From assembly GCA_017395685.1 (NCBI GenBank), contig JAFQOD010000023.1, forward strand, positions 19,370 to 83,369: DNA of 64,000 nt. The letters run 5' to 3'. Below, piece by piece: positions 8,160-18,179 of this stretch. A program made the translations under genes and the position numbers. Under the pieces are notes generated by a model that was not told the DNA's origin, searched no databases, and saw nothing but the letters and a program-made list of their open reading frames with translations. The first letter of the stretch is position 1. Each line of letters starts with the position of its first letter. Source of the stretch: Clostridia bacterium (GTDB taxonomy: Bacteria > Bacillota > Clostridia > Christensenellales > Aristaeellaceae).

Positions 8160-10439
8160 TTAATCTTCGATTTTGACAATCGGGGCAATGGACAAGGAAA
8201 GCTCCTTGGTGCCGTAGGCAATAAAGGTGATGGTCACCCGGGTGTCAGCGCCGCTGCCCTTCACTTCCTGCACCGTGCCTTCCCCGAATTTCCGATGTCT
8301 GACCCGATCCCCTGCCTTATACAGGGCGCTGACCGGGCTGGAAACGCTTCTGGCGGCAGAGGGTACCACAAAGCCCTTCTGCACACCGGGAATATTCAGT
8401 GCGGAAGGCCCGCCAGTGGCGGACATGCCAGGAGCGCCGAAGCTGAGATTGCGGGGCCGGTCACGCCGGGAAATCATCCCCGGGCGATCCGGTTCCGGCC
8501 TAAGGCCGCGCTGGGCGGCCACAGCCCATTCATCCAGGATCAGACGATCCGGGATTTCCTTGATAAAGGGAGAGGGCGGGTTATGGGTAATCTGATTAAA
8601 GAGCATACGCCGGCGTGCAAAGGAAAGATACAGCCGCTTTCTGGCCCGGGTAATCCCCACATAGCAAAGGCGGCGTTCCTCTTCCATCCGCTTTTCTTCC
8701 ATGGCAGTACGCATGGAAGGAAAAACCCCTTCTTCCATTCCCGCCAGGAATACCGCTTCGTATTCCAGGCCCTTGGCGCTGTGCAGCGTCATCAGCGTCA
8801 CATACTGGGGCGCATCCTCCTGCCGATCCAGATCGGTGACAAGGGATACATTTTCCAGGAAAGCTTCCAGGGATTTATCCTGGGATTGGGCCTCAAATTC
8901 CCGGGCGGCGCCGGCAAATTCCATCAGGTTTTCCAGCCGGGTGCGGGCTTCTTCATTGCCCTCGATTTCGAACTGTGCCTTCAGGCCCGTTTCCGTCAGC
9001 ATTTTTTCCACAAATTCGGAAAGGGGCAGCATATCCTTATAGGCCGTAAGTTTCATCAACAGCAGGGCAAACTCAGCAATGCACTTTCTGGGGCGGGAGG
9101 AAAGGCTTTCCGGCGGATCATTGATCACAGAATAGAGGGGCAATCCCTCCTCCCGGGCATATTCCTGCAGCAGGGATACGGTGGAATCCCCGATGGAGCG
9201 CTTGGGAGTATTGATGATACGCACCAGGGATACATCATCGGCAGGATTGACAATCAATCGCAGATAGGCCAGTGCATCTCTTACTTCCTTGCGGTCATAG
9301 AAGCGGGTGCCCCCAAATACCTTATAGGGAATACCGGCCCGCATGAACATTTCTTCAATCACACGGCTCTGGGCATGCATGCGGTAGAGCACAGCCATCT
9401 GGGAAAAGGGAATGCTCATCTTCTGCATTTTCCTGATTTGCTCGCAGATCCAGGCAGCCTCTTCCCGTTCATCCCCGGCGCTGTAGAGGCGGATTTTTTC
9501 GCCTTCCCCTTCATCGGTCCACAGCATTTTCTCCTTGCGGCCCCGGTTATGGGCAATCACCTGATTGGCGGCATCCAGGATATTGGAAGTGGAGCGGTAA
9601 TTCTGCTCCAGTTTGATAACCTTGGCGTCAGGGAAATCCTTTTCAAAATCCAGGATATTGCGGATGTCCGCCCCGCGCCAGCCATAGATGGATTGGTCAT
9701 CATCCCCAACGACGCAGAGATTGCGGCTTTCTTCCGTGATCAGACGGATGAATTCATACTGGGCGGCATTGGTATCCTGATATTCATCCACATGCACATA
9801 CTGAAAGCGCTGGCGATAATAATCCAACACAGGAGGATGCTCCACAAACAACTGCAGGGTACGCAAAAGCAGATCGTCAAAATCCAGGGCGTTGGCAGCC
9901 CGGAGACGACCTTCATAATAATTGAAAATATCATGGATCTGCTGGCTCTGGTAATCCCTGGGGGATTCCTGGAACCATTCATCCGGGGTAAGCATCCTGT
10001 TCTTCGCATCAGAAATTTTGCTGCGGATTTCCCGGACGGGGATTTTGCTTTCATCCAGGCTCAGCACCTTGATGGCGTCCTTGATAATGCGGTTCTGGTC
10101 ATCCTCATCATAAATGGTAAAGGACCGTTGATACCCAAGCTTTTCGATATCTTTCCTCAGGATCCGGACACATACGGAGTGGAAAGTGCCCAGCCACATC
10201 TCCCCTGCATCTGCGCCAACCAGTTTTTCCACTCTTTCCCGCATTTCACGGGCCGCTTTGTTGGTAAATGTCAGGGCCAGAACACGCCAGGGCTGCACAC
10301 CATGGGCCATTAAATTGGCGATACGATAGGTTAAAGTGCGGGTTTTGCCGCTGCCCGCCCCAGCCAGAATCAGCACCGGGCCTTCTAAGGTTTCTGCGGC
10401 CAGGCGCTGCATGGGATTCAGTGCCGTTAAATCCATCAT
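8160..10439 (-). CDS. pcrA: ATP-dependent DNA helicase PcrA (UvrD/Rep family)
   Basis: SF1A 3'-5' helicase for repair, recombination control and plasmid replication; 759 residues. Walker A is LAGAGSGKTRTL (near residue 25). Walker B is VDEYQDTNAAQYE. Motif III is GDDDQSIYGWRGA. Motifs IV-VI include LEQNYRST and VTLMTLHSAKGLEYE. The basic C-terminal ~60 residues (KAGDRVRHRKFGEGTVQEV) match the PcrA Tudor-like domain that contacts RNA polymerase. The start overlaps the yerC stop (ATGATGA), showing translational coupling. Confidence 0.96.
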   Translation of the reverse strand: MMDLTALNPMQRLAAETLEGPVLILAGAGSGKTRTLTYRIANLMAHGVQPWRVLALTFTNKAAREMRERVEKLVGADAGEMWLGTFHSVCVRILRKDIEKLGYQRSFTIYDEDDQNRIIKDAIKVLSLDESKIPVREIRSKISDAKNRMLTPDEWFQESPRDYQSQQIHDIFNYYEGRLRAANALDFDDLLLRTLQLFVEHPPVLDYYRQRFQYVHVDEYQDTNAAQYEFIRLITEESRNLCVVGDDDQSIYGWRGADIRNILDFEKDFPDAKVIKLEQNYRSTSNILDAANQVIAHNRGRKEKMLWTDEGEGEKIRLYSAGDEREEAAWICEQIRKMQKMSIPFSQMAVLYRMHAQSRVIEEMFMRAGIPYKVFGGTRFYDRKEVRDALAYLRLIVNPADDVSLVRIINTPKRSIGDSTVSLLQEYAREEGLPLYSVINDPPESLSSRPRKCIAEFALLLMKLTAYKDMLPLSEFVEKMLTETGLKAQFEIEGNEEARTRLENLMEFAGAAREFEAQSQDKSLEAFLENVSLVTDLDRQEDAPQYVTLMTLHSAKGLEYEAVFLAGMEEGVFPSMRTAMEEKRMEEERRLCYVGITRARKRLYLSFARRRMLFNQITHNPPSPFIKEIPDRLILDEWAVAAQRGLRPEPDRPGMISRRDRPRNLSFGAPGMSATGGPSALNIPGVQKGFVVPSAARSVSSPVSALYKAGDRVRHRKFGEGTVQEVKGSGADTRVTITFIAYGTKELSLSIAPIVKIED

Positions 10440-10729
10440 TCTTCCTCTTCTTTTTGGAGACGCATCCGTTCAATCGCCAGCTGATATCCTTCGGAGCCAT
10501 AAACCAGGCTGCGGTTCACGCGGCTGATGGTAGCCGTGCTGGCACGGGTGATTTCACCGATCTGGGCATAGGTCATCCCCTGCTCCAGATACATGGCCAC
10601 TTCAAAACGCTGCACCATGCTGTTAATCTCCTGAATGGTGCAAAGGTCATCAAAAAAGCGCTGCAGTTCATCCTTTGTTTTCAGCGTTAAAATGGCATCC
10701 AGCAGACGGGTTGTATCATCGTGTTTCAC
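10436..10729 (-). CDS. yerC: YerC/TrpR-family DNA-binding protein
   Basis: A 97-residue helix-turn-helix protein of the TrpR superfamily (YerC/YecD type), widely found beside pcrA and ligA in Bacillota. The helix-turn-helix is MTYAQIGEITRASTATISRV (near residues 51-70). I chose the GTG at 10729 because AAAGGGGG lies 6 bases upstream; an ATG two codons earlier abuts that site. It overlaps pcrA by 4 bases and opens the pcrA-ligA operon. Its operator is unknown. Confidence 0.88.
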   Translation of the reverse strand: MKHDDTTRLLDAILTLKTKDELQRFFDDLCTIQEINSMVQRFEVAMYLEQGMTYAQIGEITRASTATISRVNRSLVYGSEGYQLAIERMRLQKEEEE

Positions 10730-10759
10730 GTGCATCCCCCTTTATTGCTTTTCCGCTTT

Positions 10760-10768
10760 AGTATACCA
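10760..10768 (-). promoter_or_regulatory. Extended -10 promoter of yerC-pcrA-ligA
   Basis: TGGTATACT on the minus strand (TATACT at 10760-10765) is a TGN-type extended -10. No good -35 is seen (TTCCTT at the right distance). Confidence 0.4.
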
Positions 10769-10800
10769 TAAAATCATGCTGAAAGGAAGACTTCAGGAAT

Positions 10801-10838
10801 AAAAAAAGCGCCCTTGGATGCAAAATTCCAAGGACACT
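10801..10838 (-). terminator. Terminator of the methyltransferase gene
   Basis: On the minus strand TCCTTGGA pairs with TCCAAGG-type arms (812-818 with 827-833 of the 10 kb block), followed by seven T. It prevents read-through into the yerC promoter. Confidence 0.8.
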
Positions 10839-10855
10839 TATCATCATTGACCCTG

Positions 10856-11404
10856 TCAGCAAGGCATCTGCCGCTTCTTCCAGCCGGAAATGGCCCCATA
10901 AAAACCGGATGTACGGAAGGTGACATCCTGGAAGCCCGCCTCCTGCATCAGCCGCATCAGCTCCCGGCGGCTTACTTCACTTTCCAGACGCATCTTGAAA
11001 ATGGAGGCGGCCACCGTCATTTGCCCGCCCTCCTTCAATACGCGGAGGGCCTCATCAAAAATCCTTCGTGCATCCCCCCGGATAACAGAGGGCAGCATCA
11101 CAATATCAAAGGTATCATTCCGCCAGGGGATATCCTCCAATCGGCCGGGCACAACATCCGCATCCCCAAGCCTTTCCCGGGCAATCCTGGCCTTATCCGG
11201 GGAATCGCACATGCCGCATACGGTGAGGCGATATTTTTCACTCAGATGCTGAAGCAATGCCCCTTCCCCGCAGGCCATATCCAGGATTTTATCGTGTTCC
11301 TCTATGGCGGACCAGGCGGCGCAGGCGCGCATCTGACCATTCATCCTCAGGGCGGCAGTTTTCAGCAATTCCAGCCGGCCAAGCGTTTGGGTTTTCGTCA
11401 GCAC
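10856..11404 (-). CDS. Class I SAM-dependent methyltransferase
   Basis: About 182 residues. Motif I is ILDMACGEGALLQHL (near residue 41). The usual acidic residue after strand beta-2 is replaced by Cys-Asp (GMCDSPDKA). Motif IV is FDIVMLPSVI and motif V is ALRVLKEGGQMTV. It resembles UbiE/Methyltransf_11-type small-molecule enzymes. I chose the GTG at 11404, preceded by AAGGAGAG; longer ATG starts upstream have no ribosome site. It is a single-gene unit with its own terminator. No substrate can be named. Confidence 0.85.
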   Translation of the reverse strand: MLTKTQTLGRLELLKTAALRMNGQMRACAAWSAIEEHDKILDMACGEGALLQHLSEKYRLTVCGMCDSPDKARIARERLGDADVVPGRLEDIPWRNDTFDIVMLPSVIRGDARRIFDEALRVLKEGGQMTVAASIFKMRLESEVSRRELMRLMQEAGFQDVTFRTSGFYGAISGWKKRQMPC

Positions 11405-11545
11405 GGTTACTCTCTCCTTAGTGCACAGGCAGTTTCTTTCCTGTGACATGGGAATTATAACACATTTTTGAAATAAATGCACCCCCTTTTGTAATATTTT
11501 TTTAATTTTTTAATATTTTTTTAAAATTTCACTATGGATTCCAAT

Positions 11546-11580
11546 AAAAAACTTCCATGCAGAATCAATCCGCATGGAAG
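11546..11580 (-). terminator. Terminator of metK
   Basis: On the minus strand CTTCCATGCGG pairs with CTGCATGGAAG around ATTGATT and runs into TTTTTT. It sits right after the metK stop. Confidence 0.9.
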
Positions 11581-11593
11581 CCGAAAAATCATT

Positions 11594-12766
<1,173 letters not shown>

Positions 12767-12810
12767 TTTTGTCTCTCCTTTGGTAGAAATCCTGAACACC
12801 TTCCGTGCCG

Positions 12811-12840
12811 CAAAAAAAGCCGCCTGTTCCAGACAAGCGG
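12811..12840 (-). terminator. Riboswitch-controlled terminator before metK
   Basis: On the minus strand GCCGCTTG pairs with CAGGCGGC across TCTGGAA and runs into a tract of seven or eight T. It lies between the SAM-I aptamer and metK and is the expression platform of an OFF switch. Confidence 0.9.
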
Positions 12841-12865
12841 CCCGAAAAAAACATCTTTCCTTTGC

Positions 12866-12970
12866 GCCTTATCTGCCAGCGCTCACTCGCGCTGCTGGAA
12901 TTAGCACCTTGCGTATTACCGCCGGTTGCCGGGCTTCATCGGGCCAGTCCCTCAGCCGCTCTGGATAAGG
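12866..12970 (-). promoter_or_regulatory. SAM-I (S-box) riboswitch
   Basis: Minus-strand RNA shows the S-box landmarks in order: CTTATCCAGAG, the GGCTGAGGGACTGGCCC stretch, GATGAAGCCCGGCAACC, GGTGCTAATTCCAGCAG and a closing CAGATAAGG. The P1 arms are CTTATC (near 12969) and GATAAG (near 12870). This matches the SAM-binding class that turns off methionine and SAM genes by premature termination. It is followed by the expected terminator and metK. Confidence 0.96.
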
Positions 12971-12987
12971 TATTCAGTTCGGGTAAT

Positions 12988-13016
12988 AGTATACACAGAA
13001 TGTGGATTTCCGTCAA
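12988..13016 (-). promoter_or_regulatory. Promoter of the SAM riboswitch-metK unit
   Basis: TTGACG (13011-13016) and TATACT (12988-12993) on the minus strand with a 17-base spacer. Transcription would begin about 12 bases before the aptamer. Confidence 0.8.
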
Positions 13017-13045
13017 GAAAAATCAAAGATTTTTCCCTATATTTT

Positions 13046-14542
13046 TCATTCTTTTTCTGCCCAGGCCAGCGCAGCCTTAACCGCCCGCCTCCAGCCGGAA
13101 AGCAGATCATTTCTTTCTTTTTCATCCATCTTCGGTTCAAAAGAATCCATTACATGCCATCCCCTGGCCGTAGCGGAAAGATCGGGATAAATGCCCACTG
13201 CCAGCCCCGCCAGCAGCGCAGCCCCAAGGGCGGTGGTTTCCAGTACAGCAGGCCGCAGAACCGGCACATTCAGCATATCGCTCTGGAACTGCATCAGCAG
13301 CTGATTGGCGCTGGCGCCCCCATCCACCCGCAGGCCCTTGCACTGAATGCCGCAATCCTTTTCCATGGCGGCAAACAGATCCCGGGATTGATAGGCAATG
13401 GATTCCAGGGCGGCGCGCACGATATGGGGCCTGCCCGTGCCTCTGGTCATGCCCACCAGCGTTCCCCGGGCATACATATCCCAGTGGGGTGCGCCAAGGC
13501 CCGTAAAGGCAGGCACCAGATAGACGCCCCCGGTATTGGGCACGGATGCGGCCACCGCTTCACTTTCCGCAGCGGATGCAATCAACTTCATTTCATCCCG
13601 CAGCCACTGGATGGTGGCGCCGCCCATGAATACGCTGCCCTCAAAGGCATAGGTGGGCTTTCCATGCAGACGCCAGGCCATGGTAGTAAGCAGCCCGCTT
13701 TCAGAAAGGCGGAACTGATTCCCAGCATTCATCAGCATAAAACAGCCGGTGCCGTAGGTATTCTTCACCATGCCCTCTTCAAAGCAGGCCTGGCCAAACA
13801 GCGCCGCATGCTGATCCCCCGCCAGGGCGGCCACCGGAACGGATTCACCGATAATATCCTTCCTCAGATTGCCGATCACCTGAGCAGTATCCACAACTTC
13901 AGGCAGCATTTCCCTTGGCACATCCAGAATTTCCAGCAATTCATCATCCCAATCCTGGGTATGCAGATTGAAAAGCATGGTGCGGGAGGCATTGGTGGCG
14001 TCCGTTACATGGGGATTTCCCTCCACCAGATTCCAGGCCAGGAAGGAATCCACCGTGCCAAAGCACAATTCCCCTTTCCGGGCACGATCCCGCAGATTCA
14101 GTTCATCCAGCATCCATTTGATCTTGGTACCGGAAAAATAAGCGTCCGGAACCAAACCGGTCTTTGCCCGGATCAGATCGCTGTATCCCTTTTCCTTCAG
14201 TTTATCCACGATCCCGGCCGTACGGCGGCATTGCCAGACGATGGCCCTGTGAACGGGCGCCCCGGTTTTTCTTTCCCAGATCAGCGCTGTTTCCCGCTGA
14301 TTGGTAATGCCGATGGCAGCAATCTCTCCGGGATCAATATCCGCCTTACGCACGGCAGCCCGAAGGGCCTCAATCTGGGTGGAAAGAATATGGGCAGGAT
14401 CATGCTCCACCCAGCCAGGCTGAGGATAATACTGGGGGAATTCCTGGGCACAAGCCGCCACCATATGCCCCTCCAGGGTAAACACCACTGCCCTGGAACT
14501 GGTTGTGCCCTGATCCAGCGCCACAAGATATCTTTTGTTCAT
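13046..14542 (-). CDS. glpK: Glycerol kinase
   Basis: Phosphorylates glycerol to glycerol 3-phosphate in the cytoplasm; FGGY family, 498 residues, the normal length. N-terminal phosphate loop DQGTTSSRAVVF, glycerol-site residues in NQRET and WQCRRT, and the ALAGDQHAALFGQ and GNTYGTGCF-type segments are all present. GGAGGAAA precedes the ATG. It stands alone: no glpF or glpD is adjacent. Confidence 0.96.
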   Translation of the reverse strand: MNKRYLVALDQGTTSSRAVVFTLEGHMVAACAQEFPQYYPQPGWVEHDPAHILSTQIEALRAAVRKADIDPGEIAAIGITNQRETALIWERKTGAPVHRAIVWQCRRTAGIVDKLKEKGYSDLIRAKTGLVPDAYFSGTKIKWMLDELNLRDRARKGELCFGTVDSFLAWNLVEGNPHVTDATNASRTMLFNLHTQDWDDELLEILDVPREMLPEVVDTAQVIGNLRKDIIGESVPVAALAGDQHAALFGQACFEEGMVKNTYGTGCFMLMNAGNQFRLSESGLLTTMAWRLHGKPTYAFEGSVFMGGATIQWLRDEMKLIASAAESEAVAASVPNTGGVYLVPAFTGLGAPHWDMYARGTLVGMTRGTGRPHIVRAALESIAYQSRDLFAAMEKDCGIQCKGLRVDGGASANQLLMQFQSDMLNVPVLRPAVLETTALGAALLAGLAVGIYPDLSATARGWHVMDSFEPKMDEKERNDLLSGWRRAVKAALAWAEKE

Positions 14543-14592
14543 CTATTTATTTCCTCCTCAATCAGCAAATATCCAATTCTTTCTTTTTTCTT

Positions 14593-14621
14593 AGTCTATC
14601 AGTTTTTTCCTTTTCTTTCAA
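14593..14621 (-). promoter_or_regulatory. Promoter of glpK
   Basis: TTGAAA (14616-14621) and TAGACT (14593-14598) on the minus strand, 17-base spacer. A catabolite-control operator is not obvious. Confidence 0.6.
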
Positions 14622-14664
14622 GCATGATTTTCAGGGAAATGATTGTAAATTCTGTTTTCGCCAA

Positions 14665-14693
14665 TTGTCAATTCTTCAGCCCTCTTGTATAAT
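14665..14693 (+). promoter_or_regulatory. Promoter of the secreted 541-aa protein gene
   Basis: TTGTCA (14665-14670) and TATAAT (14688-14693) with a 17-base spacer. Transcription would begin about 28 bases before the start codon. Confidence 0.75.
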
Positions 14694-14727
14694 AAACAGG
14701 ATAAATGATATGAAAGGCGTGCCGCTG

Positions 14728-16353
14728 ATGAAACATAGATTTTTCCGTTTCCTTGCATTTCTGATGATGCTGTGCATTCCCTTTTCCGCCATGGCAGAGC
14801 CTCTGCGCTGGCTGGATCCCTGGATTGATCTTGCCCAGGAACAGGATGGAACCCGCAGGGGCAAGATCCGCTTTTCTCTCTCAACGGATGGCCTGATGCC
14901 CATCATGGAAGCATCTTATGCCACCGTACTCACCGATATGAAATTTGAAGGCATGACTGAAGAGGAAACCGATGCCTATCTGGCCTCCGCCAATGCCATG
15001 CTCCATTCCCAGATGAACGCCGCCCGTACCAATCTGGCCGCATTTTCCGCCCTTTCCGACGCATTATCCATTGAATACACGCTTTCCGACTCCACAGCCC
15101 AGTTTACCATTTTTCTGGGCCAGGATGCTGCAGGTACCTTTGCCCTCATCAAAGATGCAGAAGGCGAAACCTATCTGGTCAGCGATCTTGCCCCCTCCTA
15201 TGCATTGAAGCTGAATCAAAAAGCAGCGCAGAGGATGCTTTCCGTTACGGATCCATTGTATTTTCTCCCGATTCTTCCCTATCAGCAATCTGAGGGGAGC
15301 GAGGATCAGGCCGATGCATTGGGTGATCTTATATCCTTGCTGCCTGACCTTGCCGATTTGAATCTTCTTTCTGCCTCCATCGAAAGGAGCAGGCGGGAAC
15401 TGGAAACATTGGCGGAAAACGGCCTTGCCGATTGTGAAGGAAATAATATCTTTTATACCGGGGATTATGCTGCCTGTGTTTCGGCGCTGGAAGAATTGAT
15501 GGTTCCCTCCCCCTCCCCCTACGATGATCTGATCCGGTTGATGCACATTCTTTCTGCTGACACTGAAGAGGAAGATGAAGAAAATGCCGATGCAGGCCTT
15601 CCCTTTTTCCGCAGCCAGCAGACGGAAGAAACCGGGAATGCAGATATCCCCTTTTCCTACACCTATGCCATTCAGGGGGATTATGTAACAAAGAGCATGA
15701 CCCGCACCCTGGAATACACCGATCATCAGGATACAAAGGATCCGGTTACGGGAAGCACCACCAGGGTTTCCATCCCCTCCTCCTGGGAAAATATACACCG
15801 CACCACCATAACCCCCACCAGCGCTGAAATCCATTCCACCTTCTCCCCCGTATCCAGTGAAACCATTCTCGTGGACGCCGCCGATCCGCATCAGATCCGC
15901 ATCCAGCTCACCAATATCACAGAGGACGCTACCGAAACCCTCATTTTCCTTGCCAACCGTCATGAAGACGGACAGGATGTTTCCCTCCGGCTGGATACCC
16001 AGTCAGAATACGCCCCTATGCCTTCCATCCAACTGACCGGGCAATGGAAGAATGATATTTTATCCCATCTTTCCATATCCGTTGATACGCTGGTCAATGA
16101 TGAGTGGCTGCATTCTTTTGTGCTTTCCTCCGAAAGCGCATACATCCCCTCCGCCGATCAATTGCTGACGACGGAAGGCAGGGAAATAATCGCCCCCAAC
16201 CGATACGGCGTATATGAGGATCAGGGATATCAGAAGGAATTGCAGCAAATTGGCAAAAGCCGGCTGAATCTGCTGGTATTGACCAAGCTGCCCAAAGAAG
16301 CAAGGCCCCTGCTGACTCCCCTGCTCGCCATCATAACAGGAATGGGGCAATGA
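14728..16353 (+). CDS. Secreted protein of unknown function, about 541 aa
   Basis: An N-terminal signal peptide (KHRFFRF, hydrophobic core, cleavage near FSAMA-EP) is followed by a ~510-residue extracytoplasmic part. No lipobox is present (the Cys lies inside the core). The mature part splits into an N-terminal ~220 residues, an acidic low-complexity linker (DTEEEDEENADAG near residue 280) and a beta-rich C-terminal half with repeated short strands. I chose the ATG at 14728, with GAAAGG 10 bases upstream. It overlaps the next gene by 4 bases. I cannot assign a family. Confidence 0.75.
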   Translation: MKHRFFRFLAFLMMLCIPFSAMAEPLRWLDPWIDLAQEQDGTRRGKIRFSLSTDGLMPIMEASYATVLTDMKFEGMTEEETDAYLASANAMLHSQMNAARTNLAAFSALSDALSIEYTLSDSTAQFTIFLGQDAAGTFALIKDAEGETYLVSDLAPSYALKLNQKAAQRMLSVTDPLYFLPILPYQQSEGSEDQADALGDLISLLPDLADLNLLSASIERSRRELETLAENGLADCEGNNIFYTGDYAACVSALEELMVPSPSPYDDLIRLMHILSADTEEEDEENADAGLPFFRSQQTEETGNADIPFSYTYAIQGDYVTKSMTRTLEYTDHQDTKDPVTGSTTRVSIPSSWENIHRTTITPTSAEIHSTFSPVSSETILVDAADPHQIRIQLTNITEDATETLIFLANRHEDGQDVSLRLDTQSEYAPMPSIQLTGQWKNDILSHLSISVDTLVNDEWLHSFVLSSESAYIPSADQLLTTEGREIIAPNRYGVYEDQGYQKELQQIGKSRLNLLVLTKLPKEARPLLTPLLAIITGMGQ

Positions 16354-16673
16354 ACATGAAAACAAGATTTACCCGTTACACCTTCGGTATTGGAAAAAAA
16401 CGCATTCTTGCCGCCAACAGCGAAACCATAGGAACAATCAAAGATGTTACCCCCTGCCATTGGCTGAAAATCAATACCAAACCTGCAAGGCGTGATATGT
16501 GGGATGGCGCCGTGTATCCCCACATGGTTCACTTCCAATATGAGATTGATGGAAATCTTTTCACAGGCAAGCGTTATTGGCCCTGGCGCTTGAATACACC
16601 CGCCCAAGGACAGCTAATAAAAGTCTTTTTCGATCCGAAAGCACCCACTCGCTGGTATGTCCAGCCCAAATAA
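16350..16673 (+). CDS. Small unknown protein, DUF3592-like core
   Basis: 107 residues without a signal peptide or membrane helix. The segment HFQYEIDGNLFTGKRY...GQLIKVFFDPKAPTRWYV resembles the beta core of DUF3592-type proteins (a 'Y-x-Y-x-V-D-G ... Y-D-P' pattern), but without their usual transmembrane helices. This resemblance is by eye. The start ATG overlaps the upstream stop (ATGA), so it is coupled to the secreted protein gene. Its stop codon lies just before the T-box promoter. Confidence 0.65.
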   Translation: MNMKTRFTRYTFGIGKKRILAANSETIGTIKDVTPCHWLKINTKPARRDMWDGAVYPHMVHFQYEIDGNLFTGKRYWPWRLNTPAQGQLIKVFFDPKAPTRWYVQPK

Positions 16674-16676
16674 GCC

Positions 16677-16705
16677 TTGACACAAGCCCCAACTTCCATT
16701 ATAAT
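16677..16705 (+). promoter_or_regulatory. Consensus promoter of the T-box operon
   Basis: Perfect TTGACA (16677-16682) and TATAAT (16700-16705), 17-base spacer. It starts 4 bases after the preceding stop codon. Confidence 0.85.
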
Positions 16706-16711
16706 GCAGCT

Positions 16712-16951
16712 ATGGCTTTGAAGGGATGCCAGTAGCGCTGCGCGCAGACCTCAAGAGAGCTTCCGGCTGGTGGAAGGAAGCGGCTGCGACAGAATGTGAA
16801 TTACCTCCCGGAGCCCGATACCGAAGGTTTTCTGTGTAGGCTATCGCCGGTGCGCCGGATACAGCGCAAAGAGGGTATAATATTTTTATACCGAACGGAA
16901 GTGGTACCGCGATCATCCGCCTTCCCTGATTGGGCAGGCGGTTATTTTTTT
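16712..16951 (+). promoter_or_regulatory. T-box riboswitch, probably tyrosine-specific
   Basis: The conserved T-box (AAGTGGTACCGCG, 16899-16911) is followed by a terminator (CCGCCT 16917-16922 with AGGCGG 16936-16941, then T7). Stem I shows the S-turn pair AGTA (16731-16734) and GAA (16798-16800). Directly after GAA comes TTAC, so UAC (Tyr, 16802-16804) is the candidate specifier, with UUA (Leu) as the alternative. Uncharged tRNA would stabilise the antiterminator and turn the operon on. tyrS in the same operon supports the Tyr reading. Confidence 0.92.
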
Positions 16952-16964
16952 GAAGGAGAAACCT

Positions 16965-18146
16965 ATGAACATCGATTCTCTGCAATTTGCCCATCGGTTC
17001 AACGGCATTTCCGGCAGTGCCATCCGGGAAATCTTCAAGCTGCTGGCCGTCCCCGGCATGATTTCCTTTGCCGGCGGTAATCCCTCCCCTGACAGCCTGC
17101 CCGGTGAAAAGGTGGGGGAACTGGCAAAGGTACTGCTCACTGAAAAGGGCAAGATCCTTTTGCAGTACGGCGCCACAGAGGGCTATGCCCCTCTGAAGGA
17201 AAGCCTGGTGCCCTATCTGAAGGATCGCTTTTCCATCTGCTGCGTGGAAAGCGAAATCCTGCCTGTTACTGGTTCCACCCAGGCCATGGATCTGCTGTGC
17301 AAAGCGCTGATCAATCCCGGGGATAAGGTGGTGGTGGAAAATCCCACCTTCCTTGGCAATATGCAGTGCCTCAATCTCTATCAGGCCCATCTGATTCCTG
17401 TGGACAGCGATGATGAGGGTATCGATGTGGATCATCTGGAGGAAGTATTCAAAACGGAGCATCCCAAGATGCTCTATATCATCCCCACCTTCCAGAATCC
17501 CACCGGCCGCACCCTCTCCCTGGAGCGGAGAAAGCGCATCGCTGCCCTGGCCAGTAAATACGGCGTGATCGTGGCGGAGGATGATCCCTACCGTGATCTG
17601 CGCTATACCGGCACGGAACTGCCCTCCATCAAATCCTTCGATACCGAAGGCTGGGTGGCATTCATGGGCAGCTTTTCTAAGGTAATCAGCCCCGGCCTGC
17701 GGGTAGGGTATCTGGTGGCCCATCCTGCCTTGCTTCGCAAATGCACCATCGGCAAGCAATCATCCGATGTGCATACGGCGCTGATCAATCAGGCAGTGGT
17801 GGATCAGTATCTGCGCCAGGATCTGCTGATGCCCCATGTGCAATCCATCTGCAAGGCCTATGGAGAAAAGATGGAAACCATGCTGCAGATGCTCTCCAAG
17901 TGCGGCGGAGTGGCCCGATATACCCGGCCGGAGGGCGGCCTATTCATCTTCTGCGAGCTGGAAAAAGACCGGGATGCCACTGCACTGCTGAAAAAGGCGG
18001 TGGATCAGGGCGTGGCCTACGTCCCCGGCACTCACTTTTATGCCAACGGCGGCCATCACAATACCTTCCGTCTCAATTTCTCCATGCCCAGCGTGGAGCA
18101 GATCAAAACCGGCATGGAAAAGCTGAGCTGCGTCTTTTCAGAATAA
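16965..18146 (+). CDS. PLP-dependent aminotransferase (aromatic/2-aminoadipate type)
   Basis: About 393 residues, fold-type I aminotransferase of the MalY/AAT-I LysN-like group. Segments: FAGGNPSPDSLP (substrate side), GSTQAMDLL, PTFQNPTGRTLS, AEDDPYRDLRY and the PLP-lysine motif GSFSKVISPGLRVGYL (Lys near 234). AAGGAG precedes the ATG at 16965. It is the first gene behind the T-box and shares the operon with tyrosyl-tRNA synthetase, so transamination of 4-hydroxyphenylpyruvate to tyrosine is a reasonable inference. Related enzymes also act on other aromatic or branched substrates. Confidence 0.9.
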   Translation: MNIDSLQFAHRFNGISGSAIREIFKLLAVPGMISFAGGNPSPDSLPGEKVGELAKVLLTEKGKILLQYGATEGYAPLKESLVPYLKDRFSICCVESEILPVTGSTQAMDLLCKALINPGDKVVVENPTFLGNMQCLNLYQAHLIPVDSDDEGIDVDHLEEVFKTEHPKMLYIIPTFQNPTGRTLSLERRKRIAALASKYGVIVAEDDPYRDLRYTGTELPSIKSFDTEGWVAFMGSFSKVISPGLRVGYLVAHPALLRKCTIGKQSSDVHTALINQAVVDQYLRQDLLMPHVQSICKAYGEKMETMLQMLSKCGGVARYTRPEGGLFIFCELEKDRDATALLKKAVDQGVAYVPGTHFYANGGHHNTFRLNFSMPSVEQIKTGMEKLSCVFSE

Positions 18147-18179
18147 AAGGAGTGGGCAATTATTCTCACCGTCCGCAAA

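Noticed and set aside
8295..10313. 672-codon open frame on the plus strand
   Set aside because: It lies antisense to pcrA, whose motifs are intact. Its protein is Gly/His/Ile-rich low complexity, a by-product of codon bias.
13018..13036. AT-only hairpin GAAAAATC-TTT-GATTTTTC after glpK as a terminator
   Set aside because: The stem has almost no G-C pairs and overlaps the metK -35 region, so a terminator cannot be supported.
12926..14692. 588-codon open frame on the plus strand
   Set aside because: It is antisense to glpK and the metK promoter, with no ribosome site and no recognisable domain.
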